A stretch of DNA of 64,000 nt, from the NCBI GenBank assembly GCA_013396655.1, contig WBMV01001232.1, forward strand, positions 372,001 through 436,000, written 5' to 3'. This DNA comes from Campylorhamphus procurvoides. Lineage: Eukaryota > Chordata > Aves > Passeriformes > Dendrocolaptidae. This document shows positions 38,001 through 50,454 of this stretch, in pieces. The notes under the pieces are model-generated. The model was not told the DNA's origin. It saw nothing but the letters and a program-made list of their open reading frames with translations, and made no database searches. Both the position numbers and the translations under genes were made by a program. Every line of letters starts with the position of its first letter. Within the stretch, counting starts at the first letter, position 1.

Positions 38001-40408
38001 ATTCAACATTTTTAGGCAGGAAAATCATCTCCTAAAAAATCTGTGGCCAACTCTGGAATACAGTGATTTATTTTCTGTCTAGACCAGACAAACTTCTTAA
38101 AGGAGGGTTTAAAACTACTTTCAGACTTGATGAACATTTAAGGAGCTAGCTTGCGTGAAAAGAAGATTTTTTTTTTCTGCTTAGTCACCTAAATTCTCTG
38201 TGGGAATCCTACAATAGTAGGATTTTTATTTCCCATCAAGATACCTTGATATATACTTCTTTCTTTAAATGTAAAGGAATGTACTGCAAATCAGGACAGG
38301 AAATTACAGGGAAATAATGTTGAGAATAGGAATAGGAATTGTTTAGTTCACCGAGGCACCCATTCCCCAAAGACAGTTATTTTAAAGTAAGTTTTAATTA
38401 TTCATTCTAAAGCAGCCATCCAGTTCCTGAATGTAGCCATAAAATATTCAGAACTTGGTATGAGGAATGACAAATTAAAGTCTTGTACTGTACTTTTAAA
38501 AGTGCATGTCTAACTTTAGAGTTGTTACCAAAAATATTTCTCACTAGTCATTCTGAGGTATAAGAAATTACACATGTCAGCTACAGTGGAATTATAAGAG
38601 GAGCCTTAAGTCTTAACAATTTAAATATGAAGTTGCTAATTCTATTTCCATATGAAAGTAATTCTGTTATGCACAGAAGACAGTAAGTATGTGCCATTCT
38701 GAGAATATGCAATTTCTTTATTACTAGATCACACCTCTATAAACTCTAAGATTTCTGATGATTTTACTTTCCCCCATCTCTGGGACTCCCATAAAATGAT
38801 CGCACCCTGCTGGTGCCATGGCTCCTGTTCGATGGCACATGGATTGCAGTCATGCTGTCCTTTTGTCCAACAGTAATTTGACGTCTCTGAGCATGAAAGG
38901 AGCTGAGTTTTGAAATCCAAGTAAATATTTCATTTTAAGCATGGTACATGGAATACGGCTTCAGAGATATCATGTTCCTGCTTTCTGTTCAATCACAAAA
39001 CAGTTAAGGTATTTTAATTATTTCTGATTCAACACATATTTTCATCTTAAATTTTGTGAAAATCTGAAGCAGGAGAAACAAAACGTCAAGACACTCCTTG
39101 CCACTGGGATTGAGAACAATTTGATGAAAAGCTATAGGATATTTTATTTTTCTCTGATAGCAAATATTTTACCTGAGTTAACATGAACAGAGATATCTTT
39201 AATCTAGATTGGTGCAGATAAGAGGAGAAGAATAGAGAAACACTAGTGACATTAATTCAACAATTCATTGTTTTTTTTTGTTTCCAGAGATGCGTAGACC
39301 ACTAGATTGATGCTTATAATTCATAGGTTCTAAGAAAATACTAATAAAACTCAAATACAAGTAGTAGGGTTTAATACAACATATTTTATCTGTCTATCTA
39401 TCTATCTAAAGTACTGGAAGTACTAGCTGAAACCCAATCAACAGCCTCTGCAAGTGTGGATTAGTGTCTGGAATAAGATCAGAAAATGTCTCTCAGTTTC
39501 TGCATTGAGATTTACTGCATTTTGATAAAAAATTAATAATAGTATCCAGGAAAACTCTAGAGTTACTCTTGGTGTGGGCAACTGGGAACAGAATATTTTA
39601 GGAAAGCATATCCTTATTAATACATGTCATTAAATGGAAGAGAAGCGGGAAATATATGACTTTGTATCCCAGTAGTGACTTGTAAACATATTTTAAGGTA
39701 AATTAATATAGACAAAAAAAATGTCCAAAACCATAAATAATTGATTTTTCCTGTGTCTCATAAATATATTAGTCAGTGAAACTAATTGAAAAAATAGCCA
39801 AGTAAAGCGGGGTAGCACTTTTCCATCTAATACTGATAATTTGAGAGAATTTTTTAGGTAGAAATATATCACCATGTTGATTTCCAGAAATCATTGCATA
39901 GAGCTGAATTCTTAATATATTGTTGTCAAAGTAAATTTACAATTAAATATCACTTCACTTTATGTGGAGAATAATTCTTAGGAAAATATTCAGTGGAATA
40001 CAGACTTATACATAGCTATCACTAATGTACCAACATTTACCTGAAGTGAGATAAACAATTTAAAAACCGTCTAGCACTTCTGGAACCAATTTTTCACACA
40101 ACACTATCATTCCTAGTTCCCATGATTTCATAATACTTTTAAAATTGGTATGTATATATGTAACTGTAACTTTTTATTACTTTAAAGCAATCTATTTTGT
40201 CCAGAAAAAGAATGACCTTCCTTTGTGAAGCTTATCAGCTTTACCCTGATATTGATGAAGTTTTACCTGTGCCCTTCAAGACATTTCCTTAATTTTTCTC
40301 AATTCTTCCTGGATTTTAAGGCAAATATACAATTCCGGTGCAATACTCATTTTTTCTTTTTCTTTACCTATGTTTCTGATAGAGACAGAACTTTGAAAAC
40401 CTATCTAT
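32086..40408. other. 8.3-kb non-coding stretch, no gene seen
   Basis: The largest repeat-poor interval of the window. It contains a 16-T run (33275-33290), a G/T tract at 35596-35642 with a complementary A/C tract at 35836-35900, another A/C tract at 36880-36947, and a short TCTA microsatellite at 39393-39408. Frames of 123-144 codons (32071-32505, 35519-35899, 37631-38002) have no recognisable domain; the second lies in the low-complexity tracts. I cannot exclude conserved regulatory DNA here. Confidence 0.55.
39393..39408. repeat. (TCTA)n microsatellite
   Basis: Four tandem TCTA units preceded by a degenerate unit. Confidence 0.85.
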
Positions 40409-40413
40409 CCCAT

Positions 40414-41127
40414 TGTCTTAGTTCAAAGGAGAACTAAGATATCTATATTGGCCAATAAATAATCCCTCTCCTTTAAATTTAGAGAACAGAACTTTAATTA
40501 GGAAAAATATATTTAAAGGAAAAAATAACAGTTCTTAACCACAACACTTATATATATATATATATATATACAACAACAATCTGTAACAAACCCCTCCACC
40601 CCCAAATGGCAAGGCAAAACAGTCTAAAAGGTCCTCTTGGCTACTCCCCAAGAAAGGGAAGTGTGATTATATCCACGGACAGCAGGTGGCGCTGTCGCAC
40701 CCACCCGGCTGGGCTCTCTGACCTGTTGGTGCAGATGATGGCTGTGGTCTAGTCGGGAGTGATGGTCGTAGTCTGATCGAGAGCGATGGTTTCCTCCTGT
40801 CAAGGTCCTGCTGCTCCTCTAGATCCAACGAGCTGCTCAAGGCCTTCTGAGCCCCGTTTATGTACCCTCAGGGAGCACCCAGTCCCTCCCCCAGGGCGGG
40901 GACTCACACAATGGGTGATTAACTCTATGAGTCATGGGGTATGGTTAAGCTGTTGATGGCCCATTAGCACCCACACCCCCTCAGGCCGGGTGTGAGGGTG
41001 CTAACAGCTTCCTGGGCAGGAACTGCAAATGGTCTATTGTTCTTGGGGAATGAATAGAGGGTGTAGAATACACAGCTTTAATCACCCCCACATAGTGATA
41101 ACTGGTCCCTCCTGCTGAACTAGGACA
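40414..41127 (-). mobile_element. ERVL-type solo LTR with perfect 5-bp target duplication
   Basis: On the plus strand the 714-bp element runs from tgtcttagttcaaag to gctgaactaggaca. Read on the minus strand it therefore starts TGTCCTAGTTC and ends GAACTAAGACA. It is flanked by a perfect 5-bp duplication, CCCAT (40409-40413 and 41128-41132); 5 bp is usual for ERVL-type insertions. A GC-rich central section (40660-40990) is followed, in the minus sense, by a (TA)n run at about 40549-40571, attaaa (complement of 40493-40498) as a likely polyadenylation signal, and a U5 closely similar to that of the LTR at 51468-52074. No internal region is attached. Confidence 0.92.
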
Positions 41128-41800
41128 CCCATAATTCTAGTTTATTCTATAAAATAATATTAGTAGTAAAAAATATTTCAGGTTGGTTATGTATTAAACT
41201 TTCAATTTATTTCTCTTTTCTCTCCTCTATGTCAGTGTTTGATTTTATTGATTTTTTTTTATATTTAGGTATATAAAATATTCAGTAGAATGAGCCATAG
41301 TATTTCTTCTTCATTTTTTATTCTAATCCACTTTCTCTGGCCCAGGACTCATAAAGATCATCACTCTGATCATACTAGTTTATTTTATTCACTTGTGAAC
41401 TGCTTCCTTCAAACCTAAGCTAAAAACGGAGAGATGATATACTAACAATTCTTCCTCTTTTTGAACCAGAGGACTCCTCATTTAAACATGAATACCCTTG
41501 ATAGACTTTCGTTGACTCTCATAAAAATTTGCATCTTTTATGATTGCCTAGGGAGACAATCCACTGAACTACAGTTTTGCATCAATGCATTGTGTCATCT
41601 ATGTCTTTAAACCAGTTATTTTGCCTGTGGGATTATTAATTTCATCTCAGATAACCATGTAATTTTTAGAGTCTTCTAAAACTAGATGAGTCTAATTTTT
41701 TTCTGATTTTGTATCAGAGAAAAAGTTGCTGAAGATACTTATGAGTTAGAAAGTCATCATAAACAATTTGGTTAATAGAATAGTCAGAAAATAATCTCCA
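41128..41800. other. spacer between two ERVL-type LTRs
   Basis: 673 bp of AT-rich DNA separating two minus-strand LTRs. It does not look like retroviral internal sequence and carries no long frame, so the LTRs are separate insertions and not the ends of one provirus. Confidence 0.6.
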
Positions 41801-42201
41801 TGTCATGGTTTAGGAATGGTAATCCCCAATTTAGTGTTCCCACTGAGGCTTTTCAAACCATGTGCTGCTGACATGCTCCCTCTCCCCTGCAGTGGGATGG
41901 AGAGGAGAATTGAAAGCACAAAAGGTAAAGATCATGGGCTGGAAACACCAATAAGATGAGAAAACAAACAGTATTGCAACAATATTAATAACAAAATTGT
42001 ACAAAAGAGAGAATGACTCACATGCAAAACGGTCACCATGAAACCCAACCCGGCTGCAGCCACACTACCCTGAACAAAAGAGACTTCCTTTCTCCCACTG
42101 TCAGCAATGATATGAGGCGGTATAGAGTAACGTCCACATTTTAGACATGCCCCCTTCCAGCTACTGCAAAAGTTACCCCTGTCCTGGCTGGAACCAGGAC
42201 A
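41801..42201 (-). mobile_element. ERVL-type solo LTR, 401 bp, terminal hairpin
   Basis: Plus-strand ends are tgtcatggtttagg (41801) and ggaaccaggaca (42201), so on the minus strand it starts TGTCCTGGTTCCAG and ends CTAAACCATGACA. These termini match those of other ERVL-type LTRs here (for example 56547-57390). The minus-strand 5' end is a perfect inverted repeat: tgtcctgg, six bases, ccaggaca (42180-42201). Flanks (ctcca on the left, cttgg on the right) do not match, so no target duplication is visible. No clear TATA box. The LTR is short and may be internally deleted or recombinant. Confidence 0.82.
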
Positions 42202-42964
42202 CTTGGAAATAAACATTTCTCTTAGTTATAGAATAAACCAGATTAATTTGAGTCTTCATAGCTTCACTTATATTCAGGACCTTCTCATCTTTCAAATCTT
42301 CAGCTCTTCAATAAGTACACCACAAACATTCATGAATCTTTTTACTCAAGTCCTTTTCTTCCACTCATTAGACATAATCACAGTATTCTTTGTATAAGCA
42401 AGGTAGATTTCCTCATGTAACTTTATGGATATGTATATGTCTGTTCAGGACTGCTCAGACCTATGTAATGGTCACTTAATCCACATCAGCCATTCATTCT
42501 GTAATAGATTGCATCTCATCTTGAGATGACTCTCACTCTTAGCGAGTGAGAAAAAATTTGAAGAGAAAATTTGCATGATTCTCATAGACTAAACATAGAT
42601 AGCTAAACTTGGTAAGATGGATTCAATACTTGCTGCCTTGAGGAAAGCTACTGAATTCAAACCCAATGGAAAAATTGTCATCAACACAGCTTCAACTATT
42701 CATAATCATTCAGCCTCAGCCTAAATCCTTTTCTTGAGTAACGTTTATACTTTTGGTTATCAGACCAAATCCGTATCCATTCAAATCCTCTGGATTTTAA
42801 GAGATTCTAGACTGTCTGTAACTCTGGACCTTTACAGAATATTGTTACTTGAAAATCACTCTCTGAAACACTTTCATCAATGCTAATCTTCCTTGGGATT
42901 AAGCTCTCACCTCTGCAGACCTTTTGGCTGAAAATCAATTCAGTAAGATGTTTCTGTACTTTTC
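42202..42964. other. non-coding stretch, no gene seen
   Basis: AT-rich; nothing recognised. Confidence 0.55.
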
Positions 42965-43090
42965 AAAGAATTGCAGAAAAAGCTACGCTGGAAAGGACCT
43001 CTAGAGGTCAGCTATCTCTCCACTCAAAACAAGCTTATTTTTAAATCAGTCAGCTCATAAATAAGCATCCACAACCTCCATTTATTGTTG
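42965..43090 (-). mobile_element. short old CR1 3'-end remnant, reversed
   Basis: aagaattgcagaaaaagc followed by tggaaaggacctctagaggt resembles the complement of the CR1 3' UTR and tail (agaatcacagaat...ggaagggacctctggaggt). Similarity continues weakly to a tccacaacctcca landmark near 43070-43082. Strongly diverged. Confidence 0.65.
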
Positions 43091-46000
43091 TTGCTCTGAC
43101 TCACATTGTAATACTTTCAAGACACATAAAAGCTAAACCAAGCCTTTGGAATTTATACAGTTTACATTAATTACAAAATAGTTAAGTTGTTATGCATAAT
43201 GATCAATGCCTTCTCCATGTGAGCAAGTCTGTTTCAGTAAGTTTCAGTTCTGATAATAAGAAAATTTCTTCTGACCTTCTTCTGCCAATTAAACTGTGCC
43301 TTTCTCATGGCCTTCTTCATTGAAAAGGGCTGCCATTGAAGGCAATCTGTCACCCTGCCCTACATATCTGTTACCTGTTCTTACCCAGTGTTATTTAATG
43401 TCCTATACCCAATCCTGGAGGCAATCTGCAGCTACTTGTCACACACTCATTGAGAGTCAGTACCTTCAGTAATACTAATCACGTTTTCTGAACAGAACAG
43501 AAATAGTCTGTTTTGATGGTGCCTTGATAACCTTATTCATCTTACCAGACATCGCCAACTCTTGTTACATAATGCAGATCCTAATTTTTCCTGAAGTTTC
43601 TATCTTAAATGATACTTCAGAAAACAAAAAGAAATCCATGGGCTTATACATATGCTCCAGACCATCACAGTTTTATTTTCTTTTTGCTAACCCAAATCAA
43701 ATACTGGAAAGATTTAGATGATTACATAAATCAGACCTTTTGAACAGAACCCATGGATTAACAGTAATACTTCAAAACAGGAGAAAAACAACTTCTAAGA
43801 AATTTGATTTTTAAATTTTGCTTTGAAGATTCATTTTGTTCAATAATTTTTGACACGGTGCCTTCCAGAACAAGGCAAGACACTACTCTGACACCTGCTT
43901 TAGCAACAGCACAACATGAAGAAAAATCCTAGGAGAACAAAATATACTGAGAACACTGATACATTGGCATCATTAAAATGCATTTGCTTAATCCAGGGAC
44001 TAATTGTTTTCTTTGTAACTGGATTTAAAGATATCATCTAAACCTTTTTGTATCTCTTGCTACTGATTTTATCAGCAACATTATAGTTCTTAAAGTCTTA
44101 CTTATGCAGACATAGCTCCTGCTGGAAAACAAGTTATATAATGTAGTCTTATTCCATATTTTCTTTAATGAAAACTAGTTTTCATATTTGCCTGTATTTC
44201 TGGTTAATTTTAATAAACATTCAGGGTTTTTAAAGTTATTACAACTTTGCTTTGCCATTACATTGGAAAGATTTATAAGGATAAAAAATTTCCCTGAAAT
44301 AAAGTCAATAATGAATAGAGACTTGTTAATTACAACAGAAATGGGTAGAGGCTAGTGTTCTGATTCAAACAAACTATCTTATAAAAGCGATTAAATTTAC
44401 TGCTGAAGCTCTAGGAAACCTGATCGGTTTCTACTGGAAAAGTTTTCCAATAGGGTGCTCATCTGTCTATTAATCACCATTTATATGGATATAAGTAAGT
44501 CTGTCATGGGCATACAGAGAATGTTTTTGATCAACTATGTTATTAGTTTAACCATCGCATTATAGCTGTATACAACTCAAAACTACTGATATTTTAGCTT
44601 GTTTCATGCCATTCAGTTATCACAGAAGAATTCAGATGATCAGACATTTTATACAAGAAAAGGATTATGATTTTTTTTTCTCTTTCCACAGAAACGTGTT
44701 TGTTTAAGAAGGGAAGCATTATGGCAGGGAAAATAAAAAATGAAAAGAATATCTTACCATGTTTATATTCTCATATGCAGAATTACAATTTATATATTAC
44801 AATGCAAATAATGAGATTCACTTGGAAGTATGCTGATATATTTCTGTATTTAAAGGAGTCACTCTAAATCTTTCTTGAAATTTATATTTTACACTATGGT
44901 TTTTAAATTTGTTGAAATGTCAAAATTTCTTTGCTTGCTTCCCTTCTGGGTCTTTTGCGGTGTTCTTTTTCTAGCTTACAGTTCTATTTTACATCAGGAC
45001 ATTTTTCTCAAAAACAAAGTTCTGTGTCGTCTTTCAGACTTCCCATTTAACTCCACTGGCAATACTCTGACTTGTCCAAACTGTCATACTGCAGCAATGA
45101 CAAGAAAAGGAAAATGTCTTCCTTTCTGACTCTTTCTAAGGTGAAACTTCCATTGCGTAAACTCCCTTTGTGCTATGCAGCATTTGACATATTCGTGCTT
45201 TATCATTCTTATCTGTTCGTTTTCATAGATAAATCAATGTCCTTGTTAAACATTTGTTTCTTTTGGAACATCGTTCTCATGCAGGTGTGATTAGAGTAAA
45301 ACAAAAATAGCCTCTTTTATTGATGTCAGTTTGGGGGAGTGTTTAATGAGCTTCATCCCTATTCTGACTATATAAAGTTGCACAAAAAGAATAGTAAAAA
45401 CAAGTTCTATCTGTATTAAGGATGTTCTGCTTGCTAACTAGTTTACTTATTCTACGCATTATTGCTGTTGATCATGCTGAAGAGTAACAGAAAAAAATTA
45501 TAAATCTAAACTCTACTTGTGAAATATGACCATATTTCTGTATCTAAATTAGATTCCCCCTTTACCTTCACTAAAGGACAGATTTTATTTCACCATTGAT
45601 GTACAGATTTATCTAGATCTGAACTTGTAAAAATGTAAGGTTTAGGGTTTTTTAATGGGGTGCAAGTGTTCATTCTGATCCCTGGATAACAGATCCTTGT
45701 CAAAATTACCAAACACTTGGTTATTTTGCTTCAGGCAGTAACACTGACTATCTTTAAGCTCAGTTAAAGGTTGGAAGAGTGGAAAGAGAACTTCCAGGCA
45801 AACTCATTCCTTGCCAATGCCACAGGCAATAAGTGTAAATAGGGCACTCAGCAAATCATCTAGTGAGCATTTAAACTAATTAAAATGTGATGAAGACTGT
45901 TTTGAGGATCTCAATTTATAATTTATATTGCAGTGAAAGTGAAAAAATAATAAAACTGTTTTTCATAAGAGTAGCTTCACAGATCTTTTACAGTTTAACA

Positions 46001-48520
46001 ACAGTTTATCAAATACTTTTCTTCTTAATGCTATCTGGGCAGTTAGTGCAAAGAAATGTTGTGTTATATCTGTGTCTTCACAGAATACAATTTAAAACCT
46101 GCTTGGAAAATCTGGATATTTGGAAACCTTGGAATATTTTCTTCACTGGAAGAAAAAAGCCCAAGATTCACTGGAACAACTGCTTATTTTTATCCCTGAA
46201 AACTCTCAGACCTGATTAACTGCTCTCTATCATGTAATATGAGAACCCTAGGAGACAGTATGGGGTAGAAGATAATCTACATGGAATTGCACCCAGAAAG
46301 GAATAAAAACTTTTACACATTTGATTGTACTTGAATGCCTTCAGTCTTCCATTTCTAACTCTTATAAACTTTTATTTCTTTTTTTGTGAAACCATAATGC
46401 TTTTTGGGAAAAAAAAATTAAAAATTGATTAATGATAAATTCACTTAGGTCAGGATTCTGAAAGCATCCTTTGCTCTGGGAACACTGGGCATTATGCCTC
46501 TGAACATTCACATGAGTCATACCCTCTCACTGTCCCATTGCAATAAATATAAAATTGTGTAGTAGTTCAGAGCATAAATGCCTTCCAACTAAATCCCACA
46601 GGTTTGGAATTTTTTAAGATTCTCTAGTTATTTATTTTTCAGAATAAGAGAAATATACTTTGGGAATGAATAAATAAAGATGGGATAGGAAGGGAAGGGA
46701 AAGATGTAAAAGATGACTGGTTCACTTATAGAGTAAATGAGAAGACTTCCAATTCCTCAATTTCACACACACACACACACACAGAGACATATATCCTTCA
46801 TATAAATTATATAGCTTTTGGCTTTTTGTTCTCTCTTCTACAGCATTCCACTAACATTCAAGACCTTTTGTAGGTAACAATAATTTTATTTTCTTCTGAA
46901 AATTTGAGCTTACTGTTGTCATGAATGGGCTTGTTCACTTACATTTGGATTTTTTTTCTGTGTGTTTGTTCCCAGTCAATTTTTATACCTAGCAAAGGGT
47001 ATGCATGCTTGGCTTAGTCTTGTGAACTGCTTTTTTAAGATCTAGATTTCTTTTTTTTTTTTTCATGGACTGTTATATTTTTTTTCTTCTGCTTCTTTTT
47101 ATTACATTGCATTTTGTATTATTTCTTTTACAGACCCAGAAACAGAATTAAAGGCAGTGAGGGAAACTTTACTTTCAATCATTTCTTACTTGTAGGGATT
47201 TGAAAATACAACTCAGTGTAAAAAAACAAAGGGCCAAAATTAGTTGTTGCCTCTTCTTTTTGTGTCTGTAAATGTAACTGAACTATGTATTGAACTTTCA
47301 AATGATAACTGCAAAGTGCTTAGATCCCTCTAGCATCAATCTTCCTGGATTGTTTGGTGTATGGGCAGTATATCTTCACTTATTCTGAGGAAATAGAATT
47401 TAGAAAATACATTCAAGTAAACTCTAGAATTATCTGCACTGAAAAATTCTAAAGGTCACGCAGGAAATCTGTAGATCTTGGGTATCTTATGTTTGACTTA
47501 ACTGCAAAAGAAGCTCACTCTTGGCACTTTGGTGCAGCCAGTGTTTCTGAGAATAAGCGCTGAGATACTCAGAACAAGATTTAAAACATTTTTCTCCATC
47601 TTTGGATGGATGCTTTGGCTATTTTTTCTTGTCATACATTCACCTGTCCATATTTGATCAAAGAAACATAGACCACATTTAGAATCAAAATGCAGTTTCC
47701 CCCCTGTTAAGTCAACAGTCTGAAGCCAATAAGCCTGCTGATATCCTTTCATTTCTGTTCTTTTCCTGACTTCTTATTCCTTTGTTTAACTTTTAAACTC
47801 TCACTTTCATTAAATTACTTCCCTCCAAATCTATTTACTCTCATTCACAGTGTTAAGTCATATTAATCCCTTTGCATACAGCTGCATATCCTGCTATTCC
47901 AGAAGCCACCTTTCTCAGATTATTCAAGGCCACTAATTTACCTATTCCTGAATGTTGTGAATTCAGACTCAAATGGCAGTGAAGGTATTCTGAGTAGAGT
48001 TGCTGCTTAACTGTCATGGCATTCATTTCTGTAGAGAAAAACTAGACAAGCATGCAGTTTGAAATACTCTTCAATTGAGATTATTATAAAATATAAGATG
48101 TATTTAAAGAATTGAAGAAATGCTGAATTTCTGCTTGTTGCAAACAATTCTTTCTGATGAATTTAAGTACCTGTAACAGTAATTTTTACATAAGTCAAAA
48201 ATTATTCAAAAAAAATCTGTTTGGACTAATATTACACTTCAATTTTCTGTGCTCCAGCAATTTTTACTGTTACTGAAAACATTAATTTTGTCTTTTGTTT
48301 CCTATAAATATATTGCTCTTTCATTTTTCTCCTGTAAAGTAATTCTTTGCAGCTTATGAACTGATCTTTGCAAACATCTATAAAGCTACTTGTTATAAAA
48401 TAACTTTTGTTATAAAAAGTTTACCAAAAAAATGAAATTAAAATCAAACAATGCATTGCTCCAAAGCCTGTACTTAAGATTCCAAACCTTGGAAGTACAC
48501 TTGGTTTCCTGCATTTGATG
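43091..48520. other. 5.4-kb non-coding stretch, no gene seen
   Basis: AT-rich. Contains a (CA)n microsatellite (46764-46782) and T-rich stretches near 47045-47085. The polypyrimidine run ending in acag at about 47135 resembles a 3' splice site, but the sequence after it has stops in two frames and no known domain. Frames at 45887-46219 and 47498-47752 are unrecognised. Confidence 0.55.
46764..46782. repeat. (CA)n microsatellite
   Basis: About nine tandem CA units. Confidence 0.9.
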
Positions 48521-48650
48521 TATTCCTTCCTTCCTTCCTTCCTTCCTTCCTGCTTTCCTGCCTTCCTGCCTGTCTGTCTTCCTGTCTGCCTGCCTTCCTC
48601 CCTTCCCTCCTCCCCCCCTCCCTCCCTTCTTCATTCCCTCCTTCCATCCA
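48521..48650 (+). repeat. 130-bp polypyrimidine tract with (CTTC)n core
   Basis: Almost only C and T on the plus strand. The purest part is CTTC repeats at 48523-48550, then degenerate CTGC/CTGT variants and a C-rich end. Its complement produces a spurious Lys/Arg/Gly-rich frame (48410-48739, minus). Confidence 0.9.
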
Positions 48651-48670
48651 CCAGCAAAAAATGAGGGAGG

Positions 48671-49227
48671 GGATTGTCCCACTCTGCTCTGCACTGGGGC
48701 AGCCTCACCTTGACTATTATGTGCAGTTTTGGGTGCCACAGTATAGGAAATATATTAAGCTATTAGAGAGTATCTAGAGTGAAATGGAGATCATGAAGAG
48801 CCTTGAGGGGAAGCCATGTGAGAAGCAGCTGAGTCACTTGGTCTGTTTGTTCTGGAGAAGAGGAGACTGAGGGGAGACCTCATTGCAGTTACAACTTCCT
48901 TGTGAGCAGAAGGAAGCCAGATATTGGTCTCTTTTCTGTGGATCAAGGGAATGTCTTGAAATTGTGTCAGAGATGGTTTAGGTTAGACATTAGAAAAAGA
49001 TTCTTCACTCATAGGGTGGTTGGCTACTGAAATAGGCTCTCCAGGGAAGTAGTCACAGCTCCAAGCTGTGACCGGAGTTCAAGAAGTGTCTGGATGATAC
49101 TGTCAGGCACATGGTGTGACTCTTGGGGATGGTCCTATGAAGGGCTAAGGGTAGGACTCAATGATCCTTTTGGGTCCCTTACAGCTCAGTAAATTCTGTG
49201 ATTCTGTGTGATTTTGTGATTCTGTGA
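48671..49227 (+). mobile_element. CR1 LINE 3' end
   Basis: Begins within CR1 (attgtcccactctgctctgc, then cagttttgggtgccaca), 5'-truncated directly beside the polypyrimidine tract. It continues through gaagaggagactgagggga (C-terminal reverse-transcriptase region) into the 3' UTR (caatgatccttttgggtccc). The end is the tail repeat, extended to several gattctgtg-like units at about 49190-49227. Same subfamily as the copies at 27253-27485 and 60136-60961. No open frame remains. Confidence 0.93.
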
Positions 49228-49315
49228 AAACCAGATAAATCTTGGCAATGTTTCTGTAAGCATTCTCCACTTGAACTCCTGGCAGGCAATAAACCTCATG
49301 TTATGTTATTAAAAT

Positions 49316-50454
49316 TGTTATAGAGATGACCATGCCCAAATTAAGGTGGAAATGAGACCATATACCCAACTCAATAGTATGGATTTTTATTAAACAATAA
49401 ATGTGAGGTAGAGAGGAGATAGAAAGAAATAGGAAAAACAGAGAGGGGTGAAGAGTAAAAGAGTGGCAGAGAGATAGATTAGATAGGTAGAAAAATACCA
49501 CCACTACATGGATTCTGACATTGTCCTATTGGTTCTCTTCTGGTCTTCTCAGTGGTGAGGGTACCAGTCTTGTTGAAGTGATGGTTGCAGTTTGGCTTCA
49601 TCAAGGGAAGCCCAGAGTGGTAAAGCAAGCTCACAAAACACAGAGACCATAGGGATTTATATTATGCTTAAGTTAGGTGGAAACACCCTGGTACCTCCCC
49701 TGGTGTGGGGAGTTTTACACTGGCTGATGTAATACTGGATCACAGGACATTTCAGAAGGTTTTATCACTTTCTGAGATTTTACAGCTGCCTGTACATCAG
49801 CACAGTTGAGTCAATTATGGCACATCAGCAGAGATGAATACCTTCAGGCTTCTTATGAATGTCAAGGTGTTTCCCTGGAGAGGAGGGAGAGTTATCACAG
49901 CTGAGTCTTTTGTGTAAAGACAAAGAAAGACGACTCTGCCTGGAATGATTTGCCTCTTTCCTTACCCTGTTCATGAACGCAATTTCAACACCCAGCTTGT
50001 AGCCTGAGCCATTAGTAATCCAAACTCTTATATTTGTGGATGCATTTTTCTCACTAGACCTGGGATAATTGGACAATAGTATCACCTTTACCTTATGTCA
50101 AGTTCCTGTCACAGTCCAAGTTAGTAGGCATATTCTGGGAGGGGTGGGCTTCAGTGAGCAGCTGCTTCATTGCACAGTGGACAGAAGTCTTGTTAAGCCA
50201 ATAACAATTCCAGCCTCTCACACCTCTTAAGACAGATAGTATGCTTGACAGATGGACAAATACAAATTTCTATTCACAGTTACTGTTACAGAAACACGCT
50301 AGTCAGCTCAGTCTTTTCAATTTTCAGTCCTTTAAAAGTAATAAACTCTTCTTTGCTCTGATACCAGTTCCTGAAATCTTAATGACTATGTAAAATAAAA
50401 ATGCACAGACCAATCAGACAATGTGGTTGGAGTCCTATTCCTCCAGAATTAACA
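49316..50454 (-). mobile_element. long solo LTR (about 1.1 kb), outer boundary uncertain
   Basis: The plus-strand left end is tgttatagagatgacc, so on the minus strand the element ends ...catctctataaca. On the minus strand it shows TATAAAT (complement of 49665-49671) and, about 285 bp downstream, AATAAA (complement of 49386-49391), followed by a U5-like stretch. The U3 end is probably ...gaattaaca at 50454, giving TGTTA...TAACA termini. The flanks aaaat (left) and aaata (right) nearly match. A shorter end at ...ctgtcaca (about 50112) is the alternative. Family not identified, but the promoter order supports an LTR. Confidence 0.6.

Noticed and set aside
39393..39408. Tandem array as a CRISPR-like or satellite repeat
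   Set aside because: It is a short tetranucleotide microsatellite; no array in the window has regular repeats separated by unique spacers.
40414..42201. Two same-strand ERVL-type LTRs as the ends of one provirus
   Set aside because: The LTRs differ in sequence, the left one has its own perfect 5-bp duplication, and the 673-bp spacer does not look retroviral.
47045..47160. Polypyrimidine tract ending in acag, resembling a 3' splice site before an exon
   Set aside because: The following sequence has early stops in two frames and no known domain, and no matching donor site was found; T-rich runs ending in AG are common in such DNA.
48410..48739. 109-codon minus-strand frame with a Lys/Arg/Gly-rich stretch
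   Set aside because: The basic stretch is only the complement of the CTTC polypyrimidine tract read in frame; the frame also runs into a CR1 copy.
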